Origin: Progne subis subis
Lineage: Eukaryota; Chordata; Aves; Passeriformes; Hirundinidae
DNA length: 64,000 nucleotides
Reading direction: 5' to 3'
Assembly (NCBI GenBank): GCA_022316685.1
Contig: JAKJHU010000039.1
Span: forward strand, 5,060,532 to 5,124,531
Every line of letters begins with the position of its first letter. Within the stretch, counting starts at the first letter, position 1. Below the pieces are notes generated by a model. The model did no database searches. It was given only the letters and a program-made list of their open reading frames with translations, and was not told the origin of the DNA. Below, in pieces: positions 1 through 13,508 of this stretch. The position numbers were made by a program, and so were the translations under genes.

Positions 1-599
1 GTAGAAATGTAATGGCCCAGAGCAAGCTAATGAATGACAGTGTTGCACAAGATCTTCAGGGAACAAGAAGAATATGCAGGTCTTAAATATTTATTTGTGT
101 TTTTGGAGAACATGTAATATATTTTCTAATGTCCTTTCAGGGAAAAAAAAAAAAGGATCTTAAACTGGAAACAAATATGATTTAAGTGAAAAGAAAGCAT
201 TAAGGCATAAGATGTCAAACTGGAAAATACTGTTTATTCAGAAGTAACAGCATTAGTAAATCAAGGCTGTGAGTTATTATGGTTCCTACTGCTATATTGT
301 GCATATGCAGCTACAGTCCGATTCATTGTTCACAAAAAATGGCAAGATACAACAGGTGGATGGCAGTGATAAATTTATATGTACAGAACGGGAAAAGACT
401 AGGCAATTATCATGAAGTGGTGGTGCTGTGTATGCAAAGTTTAAGTACAGCTGTAGCCATCTAAATTCGATATCTCACCTGGGTTAAACTGTCATCAGTG
501 AAGTTTTACCCTTTTTGTTGCCATTGTAGAAAGTATGCATTGCCAGATTCCTTGGATGTCTGCTACTTTGCAATATCAGCTAAAAGAACAGAGTGGGAC

Positions 600-1300
600 A
601 AGAAGTCATTGAGAACAGCCCTGTGAGAAGGACTTGGAGATTCCCATGGATGAAAAGCTGGACATGAACCAACAGCGTGCGTTGCAGACCAGAGGGGCAG
701 TTGCAACCTGGGCTGCATCAGAAGCAGTAGGAGTAACAGGGACAGAGGAGCTGACTGTCCCTCAGCTCTGCCCTTGTGAGACCCCACCTGCAGGGCTGTG
801 TCCAGGTCTGGAGTCTTCGGCACAAGAAAGAGCAGGCCCAGAGGAGGGGTACAAGAATGACTAGGGGCTGGAGTACCTCTCCTACAAAGATGGGTGGAGA
901 GAACTGGAGTTGTTCAGCATGGAGAAGAGAAGGGTCTGCATAAACCTCATTGTGGCCTTCCAGTACCATAAGTGGTACTATAAAAAGAAGGGAAAGGGGC
1001 TTTTTATATGGACAGATAGTCATAGTGACAGGACAAGGGACAATGGCTTTAAACTGAAAGAGGGTGAGATTCAGTTAGATGTTAGGAAGAAATTCTTTGC
1101 TCAGAGGGTGGTGAGGCACTGGAGCAGGTTGCCCAGAGAGGTGATGTATACCCCATTCCTGGACATGTTCAAAGCCAGGCTGGATGGTCCTGAGCAAACT
1201 AATCTAGGGAGTGGTGTTCTTGCCCATGGCAAGGAGATTGGAATTAAATCACCTTAAAGGTCCTTTCCAATCCCAACTATTCTATGATTGTATGATTCAT
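600..1300 (+). mobile_element. CR1 LINE, 5'-truncated 3' end
   Basis: This is the 3' end of a chicken-repeat-1 (CR1) non-LTR retrotransposon in + orientation. Broken frames keep the C-terminal part of the second open reading frame: a block with FSMEKRR around 910-950 and a later block around 1030-1190 reading DNGFKLKEGEIQLDVRKKFF and then HWSRLPREV, both typical of CR1. The 3' untranslated end follows (CCCATGGCAAGGAGATTGGA, then AAGGTCCTTTCCAATCCCAA) and finishes in the diagnostic short tail repeats TTCTATGATTG and TATGATTCAT near 1280-1298. The upstream limit is set by the last recognisable CR1 wording near 610-630 and is approximate. Several stops and frame changes show it is dead. Confidence 0.9.
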
Positions 1301-2272
1301 GCACAAATATTGTTTTGATTAATGTTTATGTTCTTTGCACATCTGCTGTATAACACAGATGCAACATTGGTCTACAGAGATGCAAAACTTAACATCTGAA
1401 CTTTGACTCTGAAAGATGATGATATCCATGGCAAATCACTATTCAGAGACTGTTTAATGAGAAAATGTCCTAATGGTTTAGTTTACAAGAGAGAGGGGAA
1501 AAAAAATCTTTGTAGTTGTGATAGCACTTGATAATGTTGAGCTTGGAAAAACACACTGTATTTAAGTTAAAAGAAAGGTTGCTATTTGCTGTACTTTTGG
1601 CTTCTTCTTCAAAATTCCTACTATTTTTAAAGTCATAGCAGCTGCTTGTTTGTTTATCTGAGGAGGAGTTCTTTGGTACCAAATTAAGTGGTTGAATGCT
1701 GTTGTTTAAATCAGGCTGTGATAGTTCAGAAAGGTGTGTTGTTTTCCTCAGAACAGCTTTCCATTTAAAAAGAAAAACTGCTTTTTTCTGTACATTTGTA
1801 GTCAGAACTGGGTTGCTTTCCAGTACAGGTTTCTACAATGATTACAGTCAGGTGTAGAGGCACCAGCCATAATTTTGGAGGAAAACTGAAGTTTTCTTTA
1901 TTGGGTCTCATGGTAGGAAACCAAATAAAAGTTTCAATTTAGACCATTTATAAATTAAAGACCTTGCAACATATACAAAGTGTTTATTCATGTGCTTATA
2001 CATATACCATAAAAACAGTGGTAATTAGCTACACAGATTATATCCTCTCCAGTTTAGGTATCAAGTTTCAATTCTCTCCTGCAGCTCCGTAGCGCAGGGC
2101 TGCTGTCTTACAGACTTTCCTAGTGGAATAGTTCCAGAGTACAGGGCTCCTGGAAGTCGTCTTCTAAAGGACTTCCATGTTTCCTGCAAGAATGACTTCT
2201 TGGAATTAGCTCTGAATGAACAGATTAATTTTATACTCATAGGATATCCAAAACAGGAACAGTCTAACCTAC

Positions 2273-2372
2273 AGAAGAAACATAGAATTGTGGAATGGCT
2301 TGGGTTGGAAGGGGACCTTAAAGATCATTTGGTTCTAATCCCTCTGCCAATGGGCAGGGACACCTTCTACAA
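2273..2372 (-). mobile_element. CR1 LINE 3'-end fragment
   Basis: Read on the minus strand this is the last 100 or so bases of a CR1 element: a GTGTCCCTGCCCAT-type block, then CTTTAAGGTCCCCTTCCAAC, then CATTCCACAATTCTATG. On the + strand it appears as GAATTGTGGAATGGCTTGGG followed by GGAAGGGGACCTTAAAGATC. It contains no coding sequence. It is a typical very short 5'-truncated copy. Confidence 0.85.
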
Positions 2373-3049
2373 GATCAGTATCTGCAGCATTAAGCTGTGA
2401 GTGTGGAACAGAAGGAATATCAAAACAATTAGATATTAAAAACTGACTGTTCTCTGTGCCTACTAATTTCAAAGTTTTCAAACTATCATTTCATGCTTTT
2501 TCAAGTCTTACAGAAGTTTATGTTTTGTAACTCATCAGCGGTAGGTGAGCTGCACAGTACCTCTTTGTCTGGATCTGTCATGCCAGGTGCAGACAGAAGT
2601 GGAGGATGAAAAATGCTGAATACATATTGCATACAGAGAAAAGAGGAATTTGGAAATAAAACCAAACACAACTCCAAGATTTAAGTTATGTTTTCCCTAA
2701 TTAAAATGTAACATTTGCTCTGTTACAGTGAACATTTTTTAAGTGACTTATGATGCTAACATTGATAAAAGTCAAAGAGCCTGTGTATCCCACAATTGCA
2801 TTAATTGTGTTTCACTAAATTACTTCTAGTTTGTGTTAAAGAGTTATTTAAGGAATATCTAACTGTTAGAACCAAGTCACAAATTAAATAAGAGCAAATA
2901 TATTAAAGGCCTGATTTTATTTAAGCAAGTGAAAGGCTTCCCATTAGTAACAGGATTGCATCTGTTCTGGAGGCAATCTGCATAACTAAGTCTTTGGTCT
3001 CCCAATTTTTACATTAGCTAATCATACATTAATGAGATGCCTTGTTTTG

Positions 3050-3355
3050 TGTACAAGGGGAGAACAGTGGCTGTTGCATACTCTGACTTAAGTAAGATGT
3101 TTAACACGGTCTCCTGTAGATTCATTGTCACAATGTTGGTGAGTTGTGATCTGAACCAGTGGTCACTGAGTCAAAAATTGACTGGACTGCTGGTCTGCAG
3201 GAGTTGTGATCAGTGGTGCCATGTCCAGCTGGCAGCCAGTAACCACTGATGTTGCATGGCAAGCAATACTGTGGATAGCACCAGAGTGGAGCAGACTAGG
3301 ATTTTATAATGTTAGACTAAATGGACTAAATGGAGGTCCCTCCCAAACTAAATTA
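3050..3355 (+). mobile_element. Degenerate CR1 reverse-transcriptase fragment
   Basis: Two frames carry recognisable pieces of a CR1-type reverse transcriptase. Around 3067-3110 the frame reads AVAYSDLSKMFNTVS, the decayed form of the LD-FSKAFDTVSH region after the catalytic motif A aspartate. Around 3206-3255, in another frame, it reads MISGAMSSWQPVTTDV, matching the S-W-(R/P)-P-V-T-S-G-V block. The end, near 3310-3355, resembles a CR1 3' untranslated segment (a GGAGGTCCCTCCCAAAC-like piece), so an internal deletion joins the enzyme domain to the 3' end. Frameshifts make it a relic. It is much older than the 600-1300 copy. Confidence 0.7.
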
Positions 3356-4778
3356 TGCCATGATTTCATGCAAAACAAAAATAACCAGTGTAGTGGTGCA
3401 CAAAAGCACAGCTTCAAGAAAAAAGCAGAACCAAATCTGTAACAGTAACTAGTTGTAATCTGTAGCTGCAGCAAGAATTCTCTGTGTTACAGACTGAATT
3501 TTCAGTGTTGCAGTTTCATGCTTGTGCTTAAGGACAGTCAATGAGCAAGTGTCTGTTTAAAGCAGTTTCTGAAACTGCTGCCCTGACATTGTCTTCATCA
3601 GTAGAAAGCTTCCAGTTCCTACATAGCTGAGTGTGGACATTGGGAGTCTTGCTTCAGTGTTGATGTTTGCCTCAGTTAACTACATGCAGTTTTACATGTG
3701 GCTTTTGACTAAAACTGCAGCACTGGTTTCTTCGTGAGATTTCATACGCAAACACTATCTGACATTGTTGAATTCCATTTTCTTTCTTCGAGTCCCAGAA
3801 TTTTCCCTGTGTCTTCCTCCCTATTACAACCTCTTAGCTTTTCTTTCCCCCATTCCCTGTAAAGGATGGCCAGTCTTTGGATTTCTGAGTCTACACACTG
3901 CCAACTCCATATGTGGCTGAGTGCTAGAAGTTGCAAAGGTCTAGTGAAAGCAGGGCACTCTGAGACAAATATCAGATATAGGTGATAACAGTGGCTTCCT
4001 GACACTGCCAAACTCCACTACATTATGGAACTATGCTCTAATGAGACCTTAGCCTCACCCAGCAGTCCATGTAAAATCCATGGTGCTGTGCTTCTTGCCA
4101 GTGGTGTGATGCAGCAGCATTAGATGAGCTGCACAGTGCCTCAAAAGCTATAATGTATCTTCTTTTTCTTTGATATCATATCAAAACTGATCAGAGAATT
4201 AGCTCTAAAGCAGAGTAGGCTATATTCTCTGGCAGTTCAGTAAAATAAGCAAAGAAACTTATTTTCCTCTCTTCACAAAAATCCCTATTCCCTACCTTCT
4301 CAGTGAAAGCTGTCTGCTCTGCTGTCAGTTCACCAAGCATTCTCCAAACCCTAACAAGCAAAAGGAGTCAAAATGAAAGGATAAGACAAAGTCTGGTTTT
4401 AACTAAAAATGTATGTAATGTAGGTATTTTGGGGCCTCAGCACTAATTGCTTAATCTTGTCATTCTTTTCGGTTGTGTTATTTCCAAATATAGATATAAA
4501 AAGATAGCAAAAGGCATTAAATTAATGAGTTTGGTCTACTAGTCACAGTCCTCTAATAGTAATGTAAAATGCAAATGCTGTATCTTAAGAACTTTGCCAG
4601 CGGTTTTGCTTCTTCGATGTCATAATATATAAGAAGCTCATGTCAGCATTTCCCTTCTGCAAGCACACAAACTGGTTTTGATTCTCGCAGGGTGGATCTT
4701 GCAGGTCTGTTTATTCCTAACTTTCACAGTTTGTGAAGAGGACAACACTTGCCCGTATACAGGAACTCTGATTTTCCT

Positions 4779-4809
4779 GTTTGTTTGTTTGTGTTTGTTT
4801 GTTTGTTTT
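4779..4809. repeat. (GTTT)n simple repeat
   Basis: This is an interrupted run of TTTG/GTTT units about 30 bp long. No function is suggested. Confidence 0.9.
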
Positions 4810-5575
4810 ATTGTGAGAGGAGGATGTATTGATGGCGTGGAGAGATTTGAACAGTGAATTGACTTTGAAGTGCACATTTCAGGATATCCACTGTTTAGTT
4901 GCCAGAAATTTGGATCTGTAGAACACTTTTCAGCTGCTAATTGCGTTACACTACTTGGCTCTGACACACATATTTTTGCAGGGGAAGTATGGACAAAACT
5001 TAAGGGATATAGAGTTTCTTTATTAGCATCAAAAGTAGTGTGGCCCACTACACCATGACAGAAGCATTTTATTTAGGTGACAAAAACCCTCTACAGATAC
5101 CATAGCTATGTCAAGACTTAGAGTTATCCTTTTTTACGTGGCACGTAGCTGATCTCTGTCAGTGAATACAGTGTGTATTGAAGAAATCAGCAAGGGGATT
5201 ATAGCATCCTTGCTTGTTTCAGGGTTCATTTTGTTCTGAAAAAAGATTTCATTTTAAAACAATTAGTGGAGAAAATGCATCTTCTGTGAAAAAAGATCCT
5301 TAAGAATTCAGTTACATAGCACAGTTACTGACCACTAAAAATCAGGTATTTTCCCAAAGGAAGAAGTTGAAAATTTCGATCATTACAGTCAGTGGTGGTA
5401 AGTCCTCATACTTTTAGTGGAAAATTATTCCTTTTTAACTGGTGATATTTATTTTTTTAAGACATTAGACTCTTGGCAAATTCAGTGTTACTAGCCTCTG
5501 TGCCTCTGTTGGGGGATTACTGCTCTATCTGTGTGTCAAATAGAGCTACACCTCTTTCCCTTCTACTTTTCCTTT

Positions 5576-5716
5576 GCATTTTTTGGGGAGTTTTTTTGGG
5601 TTTTTTTGGTTTTTTGGGTTTTTGTTGTTGTTGTTGTTGTTAGGTTTTTTGTGTTTTGTTTTGGTTTGGTTGGTTTGGTTTGGTTTTTTTGTTTGTTTGT
5701 TTTTTGGGTTTTTTTT
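5576..5716. repeat. T/G low-complexity tract with (GTT)n
   Basis: About 140 bp of almost only T and G on the + strand: T runs separated by GG or GGG, a (GTT)n core near 5624-5641, then TTTGG and GTTT units. Open frames across it on both strands (Phe/Val-rich on +, Lys/Asn-rich on -) are composition artefacts. Confidence 0.9.
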
Positions 5717-8235
5717 AAATGCTGTCAAGTTGCTCATGTAATTAAGGTTTGGAAAGAAGAGAGGGTGTGTGGACCTGAAAATGTTAAAGACAGGTTAATT
5801 CTAAACATGGCTTTGCATGTTGACATTTCCCAGTTAACAATCAGCTTTGTAGTGGATTTCTCTTGAATCTTTGCCATGATATACTGCCAGCAGATGGGAG
5901 TGGTGAAAAATACTGGGAAGACCAGTGACTGCTAAAATAACACATAATAGTGGTGCTGTCATCACCTGTTGCCACAACATAGAATTCAACAAAAAATGCA
6001 TGCAGTAGAAGACCTTAGAATATTTGACATCATTGTGTATATAGGTCATACTCAAGAAAATAACTTATATTTTTTTTATTTTATCCACAGATACTTGATA
6101 ATTGTTCATTGTGTTTTAGTTGACTTGACACCAAGAATCTGAGTCCTTCTAGTATACATGTAGAATTTCTCTGAAATATTAAGAAAATGCTTCCATTTTT
6201 AATAAGCAGGGGATTCAGTCCTGAATATAGATAAAGAATTGGTTTAGGCCTTGTCTTGTATTTGGGATGAATTTTGTATTTTAAACCTATTGTAAGTGTT
6301 CATATTACTGGTGGGACATTGCAGAAGAAAAAGATGCATCTAGTTTTTGATCTCTGCAGAACTACGAATATCCCAATATTACATTATTTGGATGCATAAC
6401 GTTTGAGCATATTGTTCTTAAGACATCTTTTAGAATTTGATCCTGTCTCCAGAAAGGATATTTTTCAGTAGCCATCTGGAATGGACTTACAACATTTGTA
6501 CAGTATTAGTTTACCTATACTTTTGGTTTATAAAGCTTTCCAATAGGTAGGGAACTAAAAGTAGTTGAGGTTTTCATAAAAATTTTATCAAGCCTTATCA
6601 GCCACAGAGTTGCTTCAAAGCAAATGGAAAAAATCATGGATTTTTCGGTTTATATTGCAACAACTAGTGGAGAGTTTGGAAAAAGCTCTTCAGCTGTCTC
6701 GATTGGAACCAAAACTCACTTTCCTTAATCATTAAAATACAGATTAGCAAAGACTGCTAGGCAGCCAGTTTACAAAACTAAAGTGAACACAGTTTGATAT
6801 GTTAAGGTGCAGTAACTGTTCAAACCTACATGTCATTGGCCATGGCAATGGCCATTCAATACTGAGCTTTCCCCGATAAAAAGTTCACTATTATTTTTGC
6901 CAATTTTCATGTATTTGCATATAAAAGCCCTGCTATGAAACATATGTTTATAGTCATAAGTATTGTTTTACAGCATACATATTTTGTTTTGCAGTATATT
7001 TTGTCTAAAATATTTTTCATAGATCTTGAACAAAAGAAAGTTTGCAAACAGGAATTACTCCTCCTTGATATTTCTGAAACATTTCTACTCATAAAAGCAG
7101 GTAATTGAAGCCATTGAAATTTAGTGAAGAAAACAAGTGAGACCTCAACATAGGATAGCTGGTCACATTTTGACTGCATGGTTTCTTCCAGAGTAAGACA
7201 CTTCACAATACATTTTTTGCACTTTTGCTTATTTGTAGTATTGTTCACTTCAGCAGCCATTTCAAAGCCGACTGCTCCAAGGGTCTCAAACAGTAGTTTT
7301 TCTATGTCTTGCATGTATATTTTAAACAAATTTTTTATGAGTTTTTTAACTGTTTAGATATTTTTACCCAGAAGAATTATTTATTTTTGTTGATTCAGAA
7401 GAAAAAGAAATTTTTATTATGTTACATTATGTAAGTACTTTGAAATGGCAATATTTTTTGAATTCCAGGAGTGTCCCAATCAAAGTTGATGTATTTTCAG
7501 TGTAACATGGACTAGTACATGGAAAATTACCATTATCTATATTACGCATTCCGCATTGCTGTATATCTCTGTTTGCTTTCTTCACCTGAACTGAAACTGG
7601 TGCTCTCATTTTATTGTTCAGATGTCTGTGTATTTTGATATGTCTTTATATTGGTGGTAAAAAACATTAAAAAAATCCACATCATGTTAATAACTATTCA
7701 ATTATTCTTAACTTTAGGAATTACGGGACAAAAGTTAGCAAGTTTAATTGGTTTTTAAGTCCTCTAACTTTATTTATTCATGCATGTTTCTCCTTTAGTT
7801 ATATATGTAAATAGATTTGACTCCTGGTTTAAATCAAATCTCTTAAATGAGAGAGGAAAGACGCATGCCTTTGTAATAAATGATGAATAAGTCTATCAGC
7901 CGTACACCAGGTCAAGCACTGTGTCCAGTACATGTACACTGTGTACTAGAAGAGAACCTTGTGAGAGAAAGGTCGAGGTGTAACAGTAATCCCTCAAGCT
8001 TTGTAGTCTTGGGGAGAAAGTTGCTTCTGTATACTGCTCATAGTAGAGTCTTCTCTTGAAGAATAAGACCTCCAGCCACATCTGCTAGCTGATGTACATT
8101 CATTGAGGCAGGTAATTTGGTTGTTTGTGTACCTCAACACAAATTCCTTGGACAGCTTGCTAATTTATTTGGAGATTAACTAAGAGTTTCCTAGGGAAGC
8201 CTGAAAGGTTGGAATTCTGGGAAAAAAAAAAATAA

Positions 8236-8236
<1 letters not shown>

Positions 8237-8258
<22 letters not shown>
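8237..8258. repeat. (TA)n microsatellite
   Basis: A run of eleven TA units directly after an A-rich stretch that begins at 8222. Confidence 0.95.
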
Positions 8259-8266
<8 letters not shown>

Positions 8267-8372
8267 TGTTTTTACATACAGAGAAAGAAAAAAAGGGATA
8301 GTTTAAGAACAGATTCCATTTTTGAAACCCTTCTACTTTTTGTATATATATGCAAAAATATATACTTTTTGT

Positions 8373-8417
8373 GTATATATATATATATATATTGTTGGTG
8401 TTGTTGTTGTTGTTGTT
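8373..8417. repeat. (TA)n followed by (TTG)n
   Basis: A second TA run (8373-8392) passes directly into about eight TTG/GTT units. With the 8237-8258 run it makes this 200-bp stretch probably length-variable. Confidence 0.9.
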
Positions 8418-9159
8418 AGCTAATCCTTTGTGAAAGGACCTAACCCAAACCCCAGGGAATTTGAAGATGTCCATCTCAGTGTGTTAATATAATGACCTGT
8501 GTGATAAAGTACCAATAACTTGAGTCATTTAGCATACACTCCAGCTGCTGTGTTAAACAGCATTTTTTTATTCCATAAGGGCCTTAGTTTGATGATATAA
8601 GCTTTCAGTGCACCCTTGACTGCAAGGCTGTAATGTACACGAACTGCTTATTGATCCAGCAGCAGTAACAGAACTTCCAAAATCCTACTGGATATTGGTG
8701 TGCATCATGTGCTTTATTAGTGTGCATTATGTGCAAAGGTAAAGGAAAAGGGTGGGGGTGCCAGGTATGTAACTTCCTTTACAGTGAGTACCACAGCTCC
8801 TGCAAGGGCAACTTTGTGTCCTAGCCAAAGAGGCACGTGCTTGGCTTTCTATTCTCTATAGGATTTCTTGTGTGAAATCCATTCACTGCAATGTTGAGTA
8901 GTACACAGAGAAGTACACAGAGAACCATAAATAGCTAATCTAAGATCAGGATTGATTTGATTTTGAAACTCCAAATACTGAGCAATCTGTGGCTTTCTCA
9001 GATAAATCCAAAATACTAATACCTCAGGTAGCATTTCTATAGTGAGACCAAATTTTTTTTCAAGTATCTGTATCTGATATTTTTAATTTGTATTTTGTTG
9101 AGACTCTTGCAATGGTAGAGTCCTTAAGGACAGGTCAGAAGGCTTATAGACTGTTGAAT

Positions 9160-9460
9160 GTGTGACAAAGAAGCCATAAAGAATCTGGTCAGATGTAGCT
9201 AATTAAAGGTAAATGAAGGACAGCTGCTTTTTATGTTGCCAGCACATCTTTGATCTGCTCTACCCCTCAGACCTCTGTGGGCAAGGTAGTTAAACACAAA
9301 CTAGGAGGCCTATTTTAAAGACATTAAAACCCTCCAGGGCAATCGAGTGACAGTCCAAGCAGCCATAAGCTGTTTGCTTTATTCATTAGAGAACTTTAAA
9401 TGTGTCAAGAAATAAAATAATGTCCATGCTCTTAGATCAGCATTAGCAATGAAGATTACA
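9160..9460. other. Repeat-free block, candidate conserved noncoding element (unverified)
   Basis: About 300 bp free of simple or interspersed repeats, with balanced composition and several homeodomain-type cores (for example AGCTAATTAAAGG near 9199 and CTTTATTCATTAG near 9377). It has no coding potential. SLC25A21 introns hold distal regulatory DNA of PAX9 in mammals, so this is a reasonable place for such an element. That is inference from texture and location only; no conservation could be measured. Confidence 0.22.
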
Positions 9461-11976
9461 ACAGCTCTGGGACATATGAATGGGCAAACTTCTTATGAAA
9501 ACAAGTTTACTAAGAAGCATTTTACTTCTAGCAGCAATGAAAATATCAGTTACACATTTTTGTTGCAGGAATATTGATTCAATATGCATTGAAATATCTG
9601 AAGCTGTAGTGACACAAACATCATGTAACCCAGAGCTGACCTCAGTGGTCCCTTCAGTCATGGTTTAAAAAACTTCCATTTCAAACACATATGAAGGAAA
9701 GAAAATGTCATATCTGAGTGACATAATGGCCTGTAATACTTGCTGAAAAATTTATGGAGAATTTGCACAATATATAGACTTTCACTTGTGTCTAGAGACT
9801 CTGATACTGAAGTTTGTAAACTGCAAGTGTTTATTTTATAAGACAAAGTTTTAATGCTAATATAGAGTCAAAAAGACTAAAGAAAAAAAATCAGTTAACT
9901 ATATAAACAACTCTTTATTGCTAGTCATTTTGGAAAAAAATACTTTGCACAAAAGTATTTGTGAATCCAACTTCGTGTATTTTTTGAAAATTGTTTGATA
10001 TCTTAATGTTTTATTAGTATTTTAAAATAGGAGTTTAAATTATAGTTAAAATGAATCTAATTCCTGTGACATTCTAAATGGTAAATTCTGGTGATCCATG
10101 CTATATTGCCTCAATAAAATTTAAGAACTTGAATGAAATATTTGCTTTTTTTTTAAAGTTGTGTGCTGTGTTTTGCTCCATTTTATTTTGTGTCAGTACC
10201 TAAATGTCACCTTGTTTGACTGCATGATCAAACCCTCCATGATATTTATCCTCACTGGAACAGCTTTGGTATTTAAAATCAGGTAAATGTGTGAAAAATC
10301 TAGAATTCTACAACTGTATTTTTGGCTATGTCATAAAAGCAAATTTTGTGGGTCTTACCATACAAAGAACATTTCTACATAGCATTTTGCCTCAGAAAGG
10401 CTCTCTGTGAGTAGTGTAATTCTAACTGCATCCCTGTGAAAGCAGCATATGCCATTGGAGTCTGGAAGAACCTTTCTGCCAAAGACATGTAGCTCTAGTA
10501 GAAGATTCTTTGTTATGAGCCACTGATTTTTGCTGGCTGATTTGACAATTCCTTCTTGTCTTACTATAAATGTATTTAACTATGCATAATTTAAAATTAA
10601 CTCGATCCTCCAAATTGTCATAGATTTCTCTAATGGCAGATATAAGTATCAGTCAAGCCACAGGCATAGTTAATCAAGTTGGTAGGTCTGTGAAACAAGG
10701 ACTTAACTTTTTCATTTTGAAGTACACAGCAAATAAAAAATCAAATTAAACTGGAAGATGGCCTTTCTTTTGACTCAGTACTTAGGGAACACAAATAAGC
10801 ATTGAGCAGTTTAAGTGAAACTATTAAGAGATTCATAGAGCTGTATTCTAGTCAACAATAGGTATAAAGATTGGTTATTGCTGGCAGTATGAGCATAATT
10901 TCCTGATTTGACTGTGCCTTGAATGTTGTAGAAAACAAACAATGAATAAATTTGTGCTAAATTTAGAGCAGTTTGCACACATGCTTTGAACATTAAAGCT
11001 AGATATTTTTTACCCTGGAGGCAAGAAATACATTGATAAAATATTGCAGAATTCTCCTAAACATAGATTAGATAGACATTGTTGATTGAGAACCCATGGT
11101 TTTGATGAGCATTATTTACAACTATCCTGCTCACATTGACTCAACATGTGTCAGCTTGGCTGTGTGTTAGACTAGAAAGATGTCTGTGGTAGAACTACTG
11201 TGAAATGGAATTACGATTGCTTGATAGGACCATTTGTCACCAATCTAAAGTTCCTATAAAAATAAGTCAGAAAAAAAGGAGCTAAAACATAAGAATAATC
11301 TCAAGGGGGTTTATTTTTTTCATTTTTCCAACAAAGTCCCCAAGGCAAGACAAATACTTTCTCAATGTGTTCCTTATTGACAAATGTTGAATTTCAAATA
11401 TTTTTTTATCATTACTATAACCTCTCAGTACTTGTACATGCATCTATTATCTCAAGGTGGAATTTGCCTTTCCAAAGATATAAAGTTTTGTGCACGTGTG
11501 CTCAGATATAGATCACAATTTAACTTTGAATATCTTTTATTCAGAGCATGACTATTTAAGACTGATGCATACAATTTTCTGTATTTCTCTTCATTGCTGT
11601 AACCCAATTTTCAAGGTCAGGAAAAATAATAGACTACAGTTACATTTCTTTTATATTTGCAATAGAACTGAACAGTTTCCAATGTGGTAATAATGTTCTC
11701 TTCAGCTGGATAGGCAGCAGTAAAATGCAGCAGATACTAGGTAAGAATTGTGAGTGCCAGAGATGAGCTGCTTGAACTTTCTGATATGAGCATAGAGCAT
11801 CAGCATGTATCTAGCTAGGTCTGTGTATTGGGACTTGGAGGCTGAAGGGGGTTATGACTGACCAACAGCTGATCTAGACAAAATGCTGCCTGAAACACAC
11901 ATTTCCAGCTCCTGTCTTCCACACATCTAGGATGTGATTCTCCTTCCCTTGAGGTATCTTTACTTGAAACCTTGCA

Positions 11977-12000
11977 GATTAAAAGATTAAAAGATTAAAA
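11977..12000. repeat. 8-bp tandem repeat (GATTAAAA)x3
   Basis: Three exact copies of GATTAAAA in a row, a short replication-slippage product. Confidence 0.9.
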
Positions 12001-12439
12001 TGTTAGGTTGCTATACCATATAATGAAGGAGCCATTATTATTTCAAAACAAGCTGAATTGCTTCCGTGGAGACAGCTTCAAGAACACTGACCACTTTCAG
12101 CACAAATAGTATAGACCAAACAACAAAAATTTCCATCTGCTGCTGAAGTCCAGGGTAGTTTGGTTTTCTTTTTTTTGAAAGCCAGGTAATCCCACTTTTG
12201 GGGCTAACAATTCCAGATAGCAGTGCTACACTGACAGGTTGCATCTGTTAAGGAACACTGTTACCTAACAAGAAGCTGAGTGTGACCCCACCTCCTCCTG
12301 TAGACATGCAAAAGACTTCTTCTAAAATGTGACAGTAAACCAACAGCTCCTCCTGGGACCCTCCTGTGATCAGCCAACACATTTTTAAACACAGGCATCT
12401 TTGTCTACACCAAGGGGAAAATCATGTTCAACAATTTGT

Positions 12440-12700
12440 TTTATTAACATGTTTTCTAGTGTATTTTCTCCGTGTAGACTCGGTCTCTGAGGACGAATGA
12501 CTCATGAATACAGCACTGCCATTATGGAGTACTTTTTGGAGTAACTTTTTATTTCTCCACATTTTCTAAGGAAAGCATTGATTTGGCTCCTTACCTAAAA
12601 CATTAATTAATGCTTGTGAGGAGCTCCAGGGTATCATTAGTTAATCCCATAACACATCAATAAATAGAATCATGGGCAAGAGTTAAAATAGGTGTCACTT
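12440..12700. other. Repeat-free block, candidate conserved noncoding element (unverified)
   Basis: A non-repetitive stretch with paired AT-rich homeodomain-like cores (CATTAATTAATGC near 12601 and ATTAGTTAATCCC near 12636) and an AP-1-like GAATGACTCATGAAT near 12496. No open frame of note. The regulatory reading is inference only. Confidence 0.2.
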
Positions 12701-13461
12701 TCTTAAGTAAAGGCTAACAGGTAGATCTTTCTCAGTGCGGGCTGTGGATGCTCTTGTATAGTTTTCCTTGGAGCCAAGTTGTCACGTACTACAACTGAGA
12801 GGGGCACAGTATGTGACTGCATCCCTATGAAAGGAGTGAGCCTTGGCTGCCCAGTGAACCTAACATTTTGTGGACTCTTCTTAGAGTGTTGTACCCTTAC
12901 AGAACAGGTAAAAGCTTTATGTGTCTGTGAAGATGAAGTCAGATATCCAGCTGATAGAAATTAATTACCCTTTGCAGAATTGACTGCAGGAATGTTTTTT
13001 TCCAGGCATTGATTGTTTATGAAATAGTGCTGTTACAATCAGGAAGAAAGTCCATGCTTCATCTTGTCAAATGGAGTGTTTTAGCCAACAGAAAAGCATA
13101 TTTAACAGGAATTTGTCATTGTTTTTATTAGGATACAAAGATCAACATGAGATTCTTTCTGTCAGACTTATATTCTCCGAAGAAAAGGCATAGTATGCAT
13201 AAAATATTTATGATCACTTCATACATTGTAACTATATCTATGTAAAAGCCAAAATAAATATCAACTGTTCCAGCTATACAATATACAGTGCCTAATGTGT
13301 TTATTGCCACATTTTCTATGACTTTCTATCCTGTCTGTTGTGGTTCTCCAGTGACTGTGTTATTCCAGGGAAATGAGTAACACAAGGGGAGGAGGGTGCA
13401 TAATGGCTTCTACGCTATAGGGGGTTGTCTGAACTAACACCTGGATCATGCTCTACACCTC

Positions 13462-13505
13462 TTGAATCTGTGTTGAATCTGTGTTGAATCTGTGTCGAAT
13501 CTGTG
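13462..13505. repeat. 11-bp tandem repeat x4
   Basis: Four units of TTGAATCTGTG. The first three are identical and the fourth begins TC instead of TT. The array stops four bases before the left arm of the inverted repeat at 13509-13561. Confidence 0.95.
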
Positions 13506-13508
13506 TCG

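Noticed and set aside
634..1257. Two + strand frames of 76 and 115 codons
   Set aside because: They are pieces of the CR1 second open reading frame, annotated as part of the mobile element and not as genes.
6836..6857. Small palindrome around GGCCATGGCAATGGCC
   Set aside because: Arms of about 7 bp are within chance expectation for a window this size.
6907..7329. 140-codon minus-strand frame
   Set aside because: No recognised motif and no splice-site context; consistent with chance in 64 kb.
13462..13505. Direct repeats that might suggest a CRISPR array
   Set aside because: The 11-bp units have no spacers and the genome is eukaryotic; it is a simple tandem repeat.
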